Position numbers and translations under genes: made by a program. A DNA stretch of 64,000 nt from Acidimicrobiales bacterium. Its GTDB lineage: Bacteria > Actinomycetota > Acidimicrobiia > Acidimicrobiales > UBA8190. The stretch is from contig JASHUM010000079.1 of assembly GCA_030040015.1 (NCBI GenBank), positions 1-64,000 on the forward strand, written 5' to 3'. Below the pieces are notes generated by a model. That model worked only from the letters and a program-made list of their open reading frames with translations. It was not told the origin of the DNA and searched no databases. Below are positions 37,940-47,318 of the stretch, piece after piece; positions within the stretch are counted from its first letter, which is position 1; every line of letters starts with the position of its first letter.

Positions 37940-39183
37940 TGGGCACCTGCCGGCATGGTGAGGGAAAGGGCGGAGGCGTCGGCCACGTCGCTCATGTCGA
38001 CGGGACGCCGCTCGTACAACGAACGCTCAGCCGCCTCGAGCACCCGGACCACGGCCAAGCCGTTCTGACCGTCGGTCAGGGGCGTGGCGCCGGTGCGGAT
38101 GCACTCGAGGAAGTGGCTGTCCTCCAGGAGAAGTGGCTCCCGGAACTCGAGGTGCGGGGAGACGATGTCCCCGTAGCGATAGGTCATGGGCGGCTGGGTC
38201 AGCTCGTTCGGGGGGGTGACGACCACCCCCTTGTCGTAGAGCCTGATCCGCTCCTCGACGGCCATGTCGTTGTACACGGCCATCTTCTGGGAACCCACGG
38301 CTGTCACCCGGCGGACCTTGTGGGGGTCGAGCCAGCTGACGTGGACGTTGGCCTCCACGCCCATGGTCCCGTACTGCAGGCGGAGGTAGGCGACGTCCTC
38401 GAGCTCGCTGTGAGCGTGCCGTGACGCCCAGGCGTCGACGGCGGTGGGCTCGGCGCCGAGGAGGTAGTTGATGATGGAGATGTCGTGAGGCGCCAGGTCG
38501 AAGACGACGTTCACGTCGCCCTGGTACAGACCGAGGTTCAGCCGGGCGCTGTCGATGTAGTAGAGCTGCCCGAGCGCCCCCGACTCGACCAGCTCGCGCA
38601 TCTTCCACACCGCCGAGTTGAACTCGAAGGTGTGGCCCACCATCAGGACGGTGCCGGCGTCCTCGGCGGCCTGGATCATCTGCAGGGCGCTCACCACGCT
38701 GGTGGCGAGCGGCTTCTCCACCAGCACGTGCTTTCCGGCACGAATGGCCCTCAGAGCAAGCGGTGCGTGGGTGGCAGGCGGGGTGGCGATGACCAAGGCA
38801 TCCACGTGCGGGAGCGCTTCCTCGACGGAAGCGAAGCACGCGCCGTCCGGCAGCGACCGCGCCAGGCTGTCGAGACGCGAGAGTTCGGAGTCGATGACCT
38901 TGACGGAGGCCACGCTCTCGAGCGTCTGCAGCACGCGAAGGTGCTTCGAGCCCCAGTAGCCGCATCCGACCACACCTACGCGCACACCCGACTCCGCATC
39001 GCGCGAATGGCCGTTGTGGCTTTCGTGGGCCACCTTCCCGTTCCCTGCGTGGCCGTTTGCTGACTTCCCGTTGCCGTTGGCGCCGTTCACCGGGAACGCA
39101 ACCATCTTGCCGTTGGAGCCGTTGTGTCGCTCCGTCGGCCCACTGTCTCCGTTCGCAGTGAAGCCATTACCGAGCCGAGTCAT
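37936..39183 (-). CDS. Gfo/Idh/MocA-family oxidoreductase with N/G-rich N-terminal extension
   Basis: VRVGVVGCGYWGSKHLRVLQTL; VIATPPATHAPLALRAIRAGKHVLVEKPLA. Confidence 0.92.
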   Translation of the reverse strand: MTRLGNGFTANGDSGPTERHNGSNGKMVAFPVNGANGNGKSANGHAGNGKVAHESHNGHSRDAESGVRVGVVGCGYWGSKHLRVLQTLESVASVKVIDSELSRLDSLARSLPDGACFASVEEALPHVDALVIATPPATHAPLALRAIRAGKHVLVEKPLATSVVSALQMIQAAEDAGTVLMVGHTFEFNSAVWKMRELVESGALGQLYYIDSARLNLGLYQGDVNVVFDLAPHDISIINYLLGAEPTAVDAWASRHAHSELEDVAYLRLQYGTMGVEANVHVSWLDPHKVRRVTAVGSQKMAVYNDMAVEERIRLYDKGVVVTPPNELTQPPMTYRYGDIVSPHLEFREPLLLEDSHFLECIRTGATPLTDGQNGLAVVRVLEAAERSLYERRPVDMSDVADASALSLTMPAGAQ

Positions 39184-39276
39184 CCTCCGTCCCTTCCGCC
39201 TCATACCCCACGTCGCACGACGCCTACGGCCAGTCCACGGCCGAACACAAAAGACTCGGCGAAGCCACGCGTGGTG

Positions 39277-39290
39277 AGTGTTGTGACACT
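39277..39290. promoter_or_regulatory. Perfect dyad AGTGT-TGTG-ACACT upstream of the glycan operon (candidate operator)
   Basis: agtgttgtgacact, 5-bp arms, 94 bp upstream of the oxidoreductase start (minus strand). Confidence 0.35.
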
Positions 39291-39555
39291 GTTGACCGTG
39301 ACCATAACGAGGGGGAGCCTCCCAACGACACCCCTCAACTTTCCGGCGATCCCGCGTTTTTCGAGGGTCGGACCCCGCGGCAATTGCCTCGCAAACCCGC
39401 GAAGACACAACACGTTTCACAACAAACCGCGGACGATCGCCACTTCGGAACGAACGGCGAGCGTGGGTGTACCCGCCCACCAGGGAATTGACGGGGGAGG
39501 AGCGGGGGGTGATGAATGGCTCGGGACGGGCGAAGCTTTGGCAGCCTCGCTCCGC

Positions 39556-42426
39556 TCAGCGTTCGAGCAACGACCCCTGGGGGCCCTCGCCGGCAGCGGG
39601 GAGGCGTTCCTTGAGCTCACGCCGTGAACGCACGCCCAGCTTGCGATAGGCACGGACGAGATGTCCCTCGATCGTCTTCTCGGACACGAACAGCTCGTCG
39701 GCGATCTCGGCGTTGGTCAGCCCGGCGGTTGCGAGCTCGACGATGCGGCGCTCACTGGAGGTGAGGGCCCCGGGACCCCACAGCGCCAGGCGGCGAGGTC
39801 GGGCACCACTGAGACGCAACTCGGTGGCGCTGCGCGTGGCCAGGGGGCTGGCCCCCTGGCGGAAGGCGATATCAGCCGCCCGGCGAAGCACCGTCCGGGC
39901 TCGGGTCGAGGACGCCTCAGCCGCCCGAAGCGCACACCCGAGATCGGCGAGGGCCACGGCCAACTGGAGCTGGGCCGGGCTGTGGTCGAGGTACTCGACG
40001 GCCTCCTCGAGACGTTCGATGCGCTGGGTCGTGGGCCCGACGAGGGCCTCGATGCGCAACGCCGAACCGACCGTCCACGGCGCTCCGTGGGCACGGGCAA
40101 GCTCGGCGTTCTCGCTGGCCACACGAACCGCCTCCGCGGTGCGGTCCTCTCGATGGAGAAGCAGCGCCGCCTCGCTCCGCCAGACGGTGACGGCCGGGCT
40201 GCACACCCCGAGCGATTCGGCCCGCTGTCCGGCGAGAAGGAAGTCTGACAGCGCCTCCGCCGCCCGCCCCTCTTGGGAGCGCAACCGGCCGCGCTGCTCG
40301 AGCAGGCTCAGTGCCTCGAACGCCGAAGGCTGGATCTCGGCCCCGGCGAAGCGGCGGACGACGTCGTCCGCCTCGTCGGCCCGGCCCTGGTCGAGGAGCA
40401 CGCTGACCAAGCAGGCGGCGGCCTCGGGCCGACGCGGCCACGGCTCCCCTTCGGCCAGGGACAACGCGGTTCGGACCTCGGCCTCGGCGTCGCGCAGGGC
40501 CCCCTGCATCGACAGCGAGATGGCGAGGGTCAGGAGGAATTCGGCCTCGGCCGTCCGAAAGCGCCGGGGCCGGCTCTCGCTCTGCGCATGCCTGGCCAGC
40601 TTGTCGGCCTGCTCGAACTCGCCGCTGCGGGCCAGAGCGAGCACCGCCCGGGCCCACAGCTCACAGTCCACGCGGTCCCCACTGGCGAGGTGGTCCTCGT
40701 CGATGACCCGCAACAGGCTGTCGGCCACGTCCGAAGCCGGCCGGGTCCGCGGGTCGACGGTGTCGGCGATGGCGAAGAGGGCGACCGCCTTGCGCTCGGT
40801 CTGCGTCCCCGGGTGCCAATCGTCGAGCTGGGACCGGAGCTTCTCGGCCACCTGCAACGCCGCAGGCGGCCCAGCCAGCAAGGCGCTGGCGATGCACAGC
40901 TCGGTACGGGAGGTCAGGTCGGAGCTCGCCAGCCCTCCGGCGATCTCGTCGAGGGTGGCGGCCAGCTTGGCCTTGACATCGGCGTCGGTTGCGATCCGCG
41001 TCAAGCTCACGGCCACGCCGGCGGCGAGCTCGGGCCGGGCCCCGCCGCGCACGGCGTCGCCGAGGTGCTCCACGGCGGCGCGCTGGTCCACGGCCGCCTC
41101 GGCCCGGACCAAGTCGAGGCGGACGTCGTCGGGACCGAACTTGCCGGGGGTCTCGGCGAGGCACCGGCGCAGGTACCGCACCGCCTCGGAGACCGAGCCG
41201 GCCTGCAGCGCCGCTTGTCCGGCCGAGGCGAGTGCCTGGGCTACCCACTGCCGATGCCCGGGCTCGGTGTGGAGCAGGTGCTCGACGACTTCGGCCGGAT
41301 CCGTGCCGCGGTTGTGGAGATAGGTCGCGGCCCGCATGTGCAGCTTCTCCCGGGTGGCGGGATCGATCTCGTCGTACACCGTGTGGCGCACGAGAGGGAT
41401 GAAGGTCAACCGGGACTCCTCCCGGACGAGAAGGTCGGACGCGGTGAGCATGTGCGTCACGGCCCGCACCCGCGCCACGGTGAGCTTGGTGGTCTTGGCC
41501 AGGATGTCGGTGTCTCCCGGCATGTCGACGACGGCGGCAGCTTCGAGGACGCGACCGACGTCCTCTGGAAGCTGGGACAGCCGGCTCAGAACCCAGCGCG
41601 CCACTGTCGGCGAGGTGGCTTGTTCCACACGCCGCACGCCGGCAGCCGTCGGCTCGACGTGAGCCGATCGCATCTCGCGCAGCAAGGCGATGACGAACAA
41701 CGGGACGCCCCGCGTGGCGTCACAGCAGGCGTCGGTGAACCCCTGGTCGATGGGGAGTGTCCAGTACCCGCGCAAGCAGTCTGCGACGAGTGCGGCAACA
41801 CCGTCTGCAGATAGCGCCGTGAGGGACATCACGCGCGCGTTTTGTGCTGACAGCAGCGTGTCCACCGGCCGCAAGGGTGACTGCGGCGACCTCTCGGCCA
41901 CACTCAGTAGCACACGGATCCGTCGATGTGACGGCCCTCGTTCGAGACCCTGGAGCCACTCGACGCACTCCTCGTCGAGGACATGGGCATCGTCCAAGGC
42001 GACGAGAACACCACGCTCCGCGGCAAGGCTCCGGATCAACTGGTCCAGCTGCTTGACCGCCAGACGCGGTTGAGCCGACGCCGGTTGCACTTGGGAGGCG
42101 TCGGCGACATGCGAGTAGAGCAGCCGCTCGACGATGCCCCCGAGCATCTGCTCACCGAGGTTGTCGGCGCGCGCCTGGAGCACAGCCACCCCTGCCTCCC
42201 GGGCGATCTGGCTGGCAGCGCCGACGAAGGCGGTCTTGCCCATCCCGCTTCGACCTTCGACGATGATCGGTCCCGAGGGACGATCCCAGTCGCTCGAAAG
42301 CAGGACGCGCAGCTCGGAGAAAAAGTCGCCTCGGTCGAACAGGCGAGGGCGGGAATTCGCTTCGTATCCGCGAGGCGGGGTCTCTCGCCTCTGGTGCCCT
42401 GTTCGGCGGTCCAGATAGGTCCGCAT
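39556..42426 (-). CDS. Large AAA-ATPase LuxR-family transcriptional regulator
   Basis: GPIIVEGRSGMGKTAFVGAA Walker A; C-term LTSSERRIVELATAGLTNAEIADELFVSEKTIEGHLVRAYRKLGVRSRRELKERL. Confidence 0.93.
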   Translation of the reverse strand: MRTYLDRRTGHQRRETPPRGYEANSRPRLFDRGDFFSELRVLLSSDWDRPSGPIIVEGRSGMGKTAFVGAASQIAREAGVAVLQARADNLGEQMLGGIVERLLYSHVADASQVQPASAQPRLAVKQLDQLIRSLAAERGVLVALDDAHVLDEECVEWLQGLERGPSHRRIRVLLSVAERSPQSPLRPVDTLLSAQNARVMSLTALSADGVAALVADCLRGYWTLPIDQGFTDACCDATRGVPLFVIALLREMRSAHVEPTAAGVRRVEQATSPTVARWVLSRLSQLPEDVGRVLEAAAVVDMPGDTDILAKTTKLTVARVRAVTHMLTASDLLVREESRLTFIPLVRHTVYDEIDPATREKLHMRAATYLHNRGTDPAEVVEHLLHTEPGHRQWVAQALASAGQAALQAGSVSEAVRYLRRCLAETPGKFGPDDVRLDLVRAEAAVDQRAAVEHLGDAVRGGARPELAAGVAVSLTRIATDADVKAKLAATLDEIAGGLASSDLTSRTELCIASALLAGPPAALQVAEKLRSQLDDWHPGTQTERKAVALFAIADTVDPRTRPASDVADSLLRVIDEDHLASGDRVDCELWARAVLALARSGEFEQADKLARHAQSESRPRRFRTAEAEFLLTLAISLSMQGALRDAEAEVRTALSLAEGEPWPRRPEAAACLVSVLLDQGRADEADDVVRRFAGAEIQPSAFEALSLLEQRGRLRSQEGRAAEALSDFLLAGQRAESLGVCSPAVTVWRSEAALLLHREDRTAEAVRVASENAELARAHGAPWTVGSALRIEALVGPTTQRIERLEEAVEYLDHSPAQLQLAVALADLGCALRAAEASSTRARTVLRRAADIAFRQGASPLATRSATELRLSGARPRRLALWGPGALTSSERRIVELATAGLTNAEIADELFVSEKTIEGHLVRAYRKLGVRSRRELKERLPAAGEGPQGSLLER

Positions 42427-42690
42427 CGTTCTGCCCTGCCCGCCCCCCGCCCAGTCTCCGATCCCAACGTCGGGCCTTCGCGTCCCCTATGCGCCAACGC
42501 CCAACGAACCGACAACGAGGCTACGGGTGGGGTTCCGGACTGTCAATCGGGTTGGAGACGGTCCGGCGCCGCTGCAGCCTGGGAATACACCCAACCTGCA
42601 GGTCAGTGCGGTCGGTCCGAGGACGACGGTGCGTTTCTCAAATCTTCGCGGGCCGGGATCCAACGTTGTGCGGGGATAGGCTCCGCGGCC

Positions 42691-43305
42691 GTGCGGGGCT
42701 CCAAGCGAGAACTTCGAGAAGGGGTGTGGGAGCTGAGGGTCTCGCTGGGCCGGGATCCCGCCACCGGCAAATACCGGCAGTTGTCCAAGACCTTCCACGG
42801 GGATGTCGACGGTGCCGACGAGGCCCTGCGGCGGCTGGTCGAGCACGAAGTCCCTCGCCGGTCCGCAGCTGCTTCGAGCCTTGACGCCCGGGCATCGACC
42901 GGGGGGCAAGACGGAACCTCGGGCCCTTCGGAGAATCCCGCCCCGGTGGCCCGGCCGGAGCCCGGCTCGGGCATGACCCCCACTCCCACCGCCTCGGTGA
43001 CCGGGAACGGGTGGGGAGCGTCGCGCCACATCGGTGCCGTGCTCCCGCTCGAGGTCGGCGAGTTCGTCGTCGGCTGGTCCGCCGAGCGTGATCCCGCGCC
43101 GGAGACGCAGGCCGAGGCCGCCTACGGCGATGCCCGGAGGACGACGTACCAGCTGGTCCAACTCCACCGCGTGAGACGGCGATCTGAAAACGGTTCGTCG
43201 CCGGAGGCCACGGCGCTCCGTTCGGTGTGGGTCCCCCGCGAGCTCATCGAGCTCGCCAGTCCGACGACCAGCGAGGACTCCGCCATCCATGTCTGGACGG
43301 TGTGA
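42691..43305 (+). CDS. Integrase Arm-DNA-binding-like domain protein lacking a catalytic domain (possible remnant)
   Basis: RELREGVWELRVSLGRDPATGKYRQLSKTFHGDVDGADEALRRLVEHEV resembles phage-integrase N-term; remainder has no recombinase motifs. Confidence 0.6.
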   Translation: MRGSKRELREGVWELRVSLGRDPATGKYRQLSKTFHGDVDGADEALRRLVEHEVPRRSAAASSLDARASTGGQDGTSGPSENPAPVARPEPGSGMTPTPTASVTGNGWGASRHIGAVLPLEVGEFVVGWSAERDPAPETQAEAAYGDARRTTYQLVQLHRVRRRSENGSSPEATALRSVWVPRELIELASPTTSEDSAIHVWTV

Positions 43306-43329
43306 TTCGCTTCGCGCACCGAGCAGATG

Positions 43330-44823
43330 TCAGCGCGGTGTCGCGTCCGGTACCGGGCCTGTGCAGTAGTCGGAAGGCGAGAACAACGGGTTGGACTGCG
43401 GAGCCGCTCCCAGGTCGAGGAGCTCGCAGTACTCTGCCTCCCCCGCCTGTGACGGGGCCCCGGTGGAGTAGCTCGTGATCAGATTCGGGTCGCAGTTGTA
43501 CGTGCTCCACGACCATCCCGCGTACCCGATGTCCACGCTGCCCGACGCATCGGCTGCGTCGACCGACTGAAGGAATGGGAACACCGACGAATTCGAGCAT
43601 CCCATGTCCCCGACCTCGTCAACGACAACCGGGACGCTCGTGGCGACACTGAACACGTTTCCTCCGCACACGGTCCGTACATTCGTCGTGTCGGAACACG
43701 GGCTGTTGCCCGCCGGATAGTAAATGTGGACGGAAGCCGCCAGCTGATGGCTGGGATCGAGCGAGGCACCGTCCGGCTCGTAGCTGGCCAGCCACTGGTC
43801 CATGTCACCGGCGAAGTCGGGTCCCCCGGCAAGAAGAGGGGCAGCCGCGTTGTACTCCCTGATGTCGTCGATCATCTGGCGCATGCCCTCGCCTTGATAC
43901 GTCGATGAAGGGACCTGAGAGGAGTACTGGTTGGCATCTTCGTCGGTGTAGTCCGGGACAGTGCAGCCGTTGATGACGCATGCCCAACCAGTCGCTGTGT
44001 CACCACTCCCTTGGGCATTGGGCGGGAACGGTTCGTTGAAGATCCCGAAGATGACAGCGTGGTCGTTGTGAAAATACGCCGCCACCGACTTCCAGAAGGG
44101 GTCGGAATTCGACTCCGGAAGCGGATTCTGGGCATCCATAGAGCCGGAATCGGAGATGAGCTCGGACCCGGGGGCGTTCAGGTGGAGGTCGATCTCCGTG
44201 TAGATCCCGCTGGCATTCAGGGCAGCCACGTACTGGCCCATCTCGTGCATATAGGCGTTGACGCTGCGGTCGTACGTGTCACCAGCGGGGACGGGATAGC
44301 CCGTCTGAGAGGTGGAGGCGGGAACGCCATTGATGCCGAGCCAGCACTCCTCGTTGAGGTTCACCCTCACCAGGTTGATCCCCCAAGCCTTCATGGCCTC
44401 GATCTCCGTGGAGTAGTCACCCGGAGAGACGGTCGTGTCGTCGTAGAACCCCGCCCCGGACTGGGCACAGTCGTACTGCGTCCCTTCGGTGTTGACCCCT
44501 CGGAGGACGACGGTCTGGCCGTGTTGGTTGACGAAGCGATTACCGGTGATCGCGATCGAGAGACCACCGCCGACCGGTGCGGCCTGCTTGGTGGTCGTCG
44601 GGACAGCCGCCCGAGCCGCTGTGGTCGTCGTTGGATCTGCAGCCGTCGTCGTGGTCGACGGCAGCGTAGCGGTCGTGGTCGTCGTCACCTTGCGGGGGTG
44701 GTCGATCGCCCGGCGGGAGGGGCTGTTCGCCGACAACTGGACGGCGGACGCCGACGCGACGAAGCCAAGCAGGGAGACTCCGACCAGGATCGAGAGGGCG
44801 CGACCCAGCCTCACTATCGGCAC
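43330..44823 (-). CDS. Secreted GH5-type cellulase-like glycoside hydrolase with Thr-rich linker
   Basis: Signal peptide; TTTTTATLPSTTTTAADPTTTTAA linker; VVLRGVNTEGTQYDC, INLVRVNLNEECWLG, AVIFGIFNEPFPPNAQ. Confidence 0.85.
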   Translation of the reverse strand: MPIVRLGRALSILVGVSLLGFVASASAVQLSANSPSRRAIDHPRKVTTTTTATLPSTTTTAADPTTTTAARAAVPTTTKQAAPVGGGLSIAITGNRFVNQHGQTVVLRGVNTEGTQYDCAQSGAGFYDDTTVSPGDYSTEIEAMKAWGINLVRVNLNEECWLGINGVPASTSQTGYPVPAGDTYDRSVNAYMHEMGQYVAALNASGIYTEIDLHLNAPGSELISDSGSMDAQNPLPESNSDPFWKSVAAYFHNDHAVIFGIFNEPFPPNAQGSGDTATGWACVINGCTVPDYTDEDANQYSSQVPSSTYQGEGMRQMIDDIREYNAAAPLLAGGPDFAGDMDQWLASYEPDGASLDPSHQLAASVHIYYPAGNSPCSDTTNVRTVCGGNVFSVATSVPVVVDEVGDMGCSNSSVFPFLQSVDAADASGSVDIGYAGWSWSTYNCDPNLITSYSTGAPSQAGEAEYCELLDLGAAPQSNPLFSPSDYCTGPVPDATPR

Positions 44824-44885
44824 ATCGGCACTGTCCCACGCTCTCTTGAGGACGAGACGTTCGACTCATCAGATTGTGAACACGC

Positions 44886-45764
44886 TCAGTGTTCGTTGGT
44901 GGAACGTTGCCCTATCAATAGTGCAAGGACGGTTGCGTACGCGATAACGGCGCCCATTCCCAGCACCACCATCAGCAATGCGTCTGCTCTCTGGCCGAAG
45001 TCGAGGAAGCTGGCGCCGTTGAACCCGGCTGCCAAAACGAGGAGGGCGGCAACGACGAGCCCGCTGGCTACGGATCGCCGGCGGACCCTGTACGAGAGCA
45101 ACGCCAAGGCCAGTGTGGCGACGATGAGCGCCACACCCAGGGATGCGTGAACGGCGAGAGCCACAGCCCCATGGGAGATCGTCCACACCACGCTCTGGAA
45201 CGATCCTCCCAAGTAATTGGTGGGATCGGCTCCTGGATGCCGACGTGGAATCCGGACATACAAGGCGCTCGCGACGCCGAGGGCGGACTCGGCGAGGACG
45301 AGGACCAGCGCTCCCAGAACGAAGCTGGGCAGCATGGCCACGAAACTCGAGGTGCTTTCCTCGGCGGAACGGCTTGCCCAAGTCGCCGAAGCGGCCGAAG
45401 GCACCGAAGTCAGCACTTCCTTCACTTCGCTGAGCACCTGGGCGCGCTCAGCGCGGTACGGGCTCCCCTCCCACCGATCCAGGTCGGCTCCGCTGTCGAT
45501 CGCTTCCAAGGCCCTCTGGCGCACCGATGGGAGCACTTGCCCGGTCTGGCTCTGCGCCATTGCCAAGGCGAGCCAGACGATCGTTCGCCTGTGCGGATCG
45601 TTCAGCGCCCCGGCGAAGAACGAAAGGATCTCGTCGGTGGCCGACTCGGGAGACGGGTGACGGGCGACCAGATGACGCCATTGCAAGCGGACGTGGGAGG
45701 CAAGGTCGTCGGCAAAGATCTCGGGGCCCCACGCAACTCCCCTCGCTCCACGCCCATCCTGCAT
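44886..45764 (-). CDS. Hypothetical multi-pass membrane protein
   Basis: C-terminal half with four hydrophobic segments; no family recognised; internal start MQDGRG chosen. Confidence 0.6.
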   Translation of the reverse strand: MQDGRGARGVAWGPEIFADDLASHVRLQWRHLVARHPSPESATDEILSFFAGALNDPHRRTIVWLALAMAQSQTGQVLPSVRQRALEAIDSGADLDRWEGSPYRAERAQVLSEVKEVLTSVPSAASATWASRSAEESTSSFVAMLPSFVLGALVLVLAESALGVASALYVRIPRRHPGADPTNYLGGSFQSVVWTISHGAVALAVHASLGVALIVATLALALLSYRVRRRSVASGLVVAALLVLAAGFNGASFLDFGQRADALLMVVLGMGAVIAYATVLALLIGQRSTNEH

Positions 45765-46466
45765 GCCGACCTCAACTCCCGATCGCGCGCATCCAATCGT
45801 ACTGACGCCACGAGGGCGACGATGAGGCCACGTAGCCCAGACGGTGATCAGGTGACCGGCTTCCTTGTGGACGACGGAGATGTTGCTGGTCACCCCCGTG
45901 GAGCTGGAGTCCCGCCTGGCTCACCGCCGCAGACGGTTCGAAACTCGTCGGTGCCAGGGCAAGCGAATTCCGGAGGTCGTGTTGTCGTGACAGACCTCGA
46001 TGGCGGTGCACGTCCCCAAGTGTGGTCCCCACCAACGACGAGGGCGGCCACCCGCCGATACGCGCCGACGCTCCAGGGCGGGATGTCCCGGGAGAGGTTT
46101 GATGCCTACGCCATGGCAATGGGGTGGGTGACCGTCAGGACTTCGTCGTTCCCGGTCCTCCCGGACGACAGCCTGGCGGCACCGGCTGAGGGAGTCGGGG
46201 TGTCGTCGGAGAAGCGACCCGAGGGGGGGAAGGCGGGTGCCGCCAGGAGCGCAAGACCTCGACCCGACTCGGCCCGCCGGAGAAAGGGTGATCATCCCCA
46301 GGACCGGGAGCATCGCCCGTTACCGGCCGTCGGCAGACCGGGCCGCCGGGCTCGGCGGAGTCCGGCTGTGAACGGTCACTGGCCCAAGGGGCTCGACATG
46401 GGACCGGGGCCGAGGCCCCGTGGCGGGGATCGGAGACAGGGGCGTACCACCCGCTGGCCTTTTCTC

Positions 46467-46489
46467 CGCGCCATATATATAGAGGCGCG
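46467..46489. other. Stem-loop CGCGCC-atatatataga-GGCGCG
   Basis: Perfect 6-bp GC stem flanking an AT-only-rich loop in a gene-free block. Confidence 0.4.
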
Positions 46490-47220
46490 CTGAGGATACG
46501 AGGCCGCGAAAAACGAATGCGGAAGGGGGAACTCCTCCTCCCGTCGCATTGGGAGGATCCCTCCAGAGCGCCACCACGGGTCGTGGCCGCTCGAGTGCGA
46601 AGTGACCCGCCACCGGGCATTTTTCAGACGAGGTTGGGGTCAGCGGCGCTTTGGGATGCGAGCGGCGAGGAGGAGACGAATTCGGGCCTTCGATCTCAAA
46701 TCCCCAAGGGCGGAGAGGGTCGGTTGCCCAAAATCCCAGGAGGACGGCCCTCCCTGGTCCCCAGGACTCCCCAATTGGTCCGATCCGCTGGTTTCCCCAA
46801 AATGGTCGACGGAGCCGATCCACTCCCCCCACGACCGGCACCAAGCGGCTTGTTGTCAGGCCCAGGCGGACCGTCCAGAACCAGGGCTGAGAACGCTGGG
46901 AGGGGGAAGCCCTGGGCTCCCACTTCAAGGTGTGGGGTCGTCCTGGCGGTTAGGGATGATGAGAGGCCTTGGTGACCTCTGGGCGCGGGTCGAACCCGAC
47001 GCCTTCGGGCGCGTCCCCCCTCGCCGGCGACGCCTCAAATGCTCTTTGGATTGGGTCCTAAACGGTTTGGGTTTCAGGGGTGGTCCCACCAAAAGACACG
47101 TCGGGTCTGTGCCTGTCCCAGAGAAAACCAGACTGAAAGAGTTAGGTGACTGTCTGTTGGAGGGGCGCGAAAGTTACCCGCGTAATCCAATTCGCGTCCC
47201 GCGTTGTACGCAAACGACGA

Positions 47221-47249
47221 TTGACACCCTCACATCCGTTGGATGAAAT
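47221..47249 (+). promoter_or_regulatory. Candidate sigma70-like promoter TTGACA-17 nt-TGAAAT
   Basis: Consensus -35, 17-nt spacer, 4/6 match -10, about 70 nt before the ATG at 47319, which has GAGGAG upstream. Confidence 0.5.
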
Positions 47250-47318
47250 GACGCTGGGTGGGAGGGTCGACGCGTTCTCCCGACGCGACGCGCCCAGTCG
47301 CATGAGGAGCGCAACCAA

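Noticed and set aside
46602-47246. 214-aa + ORF in the gene-free block
   Set aside because: No recognisable domain, no clear RBS, overlaps equally long frames on the other strand and runs through the promoter-like sequence of the next gene.
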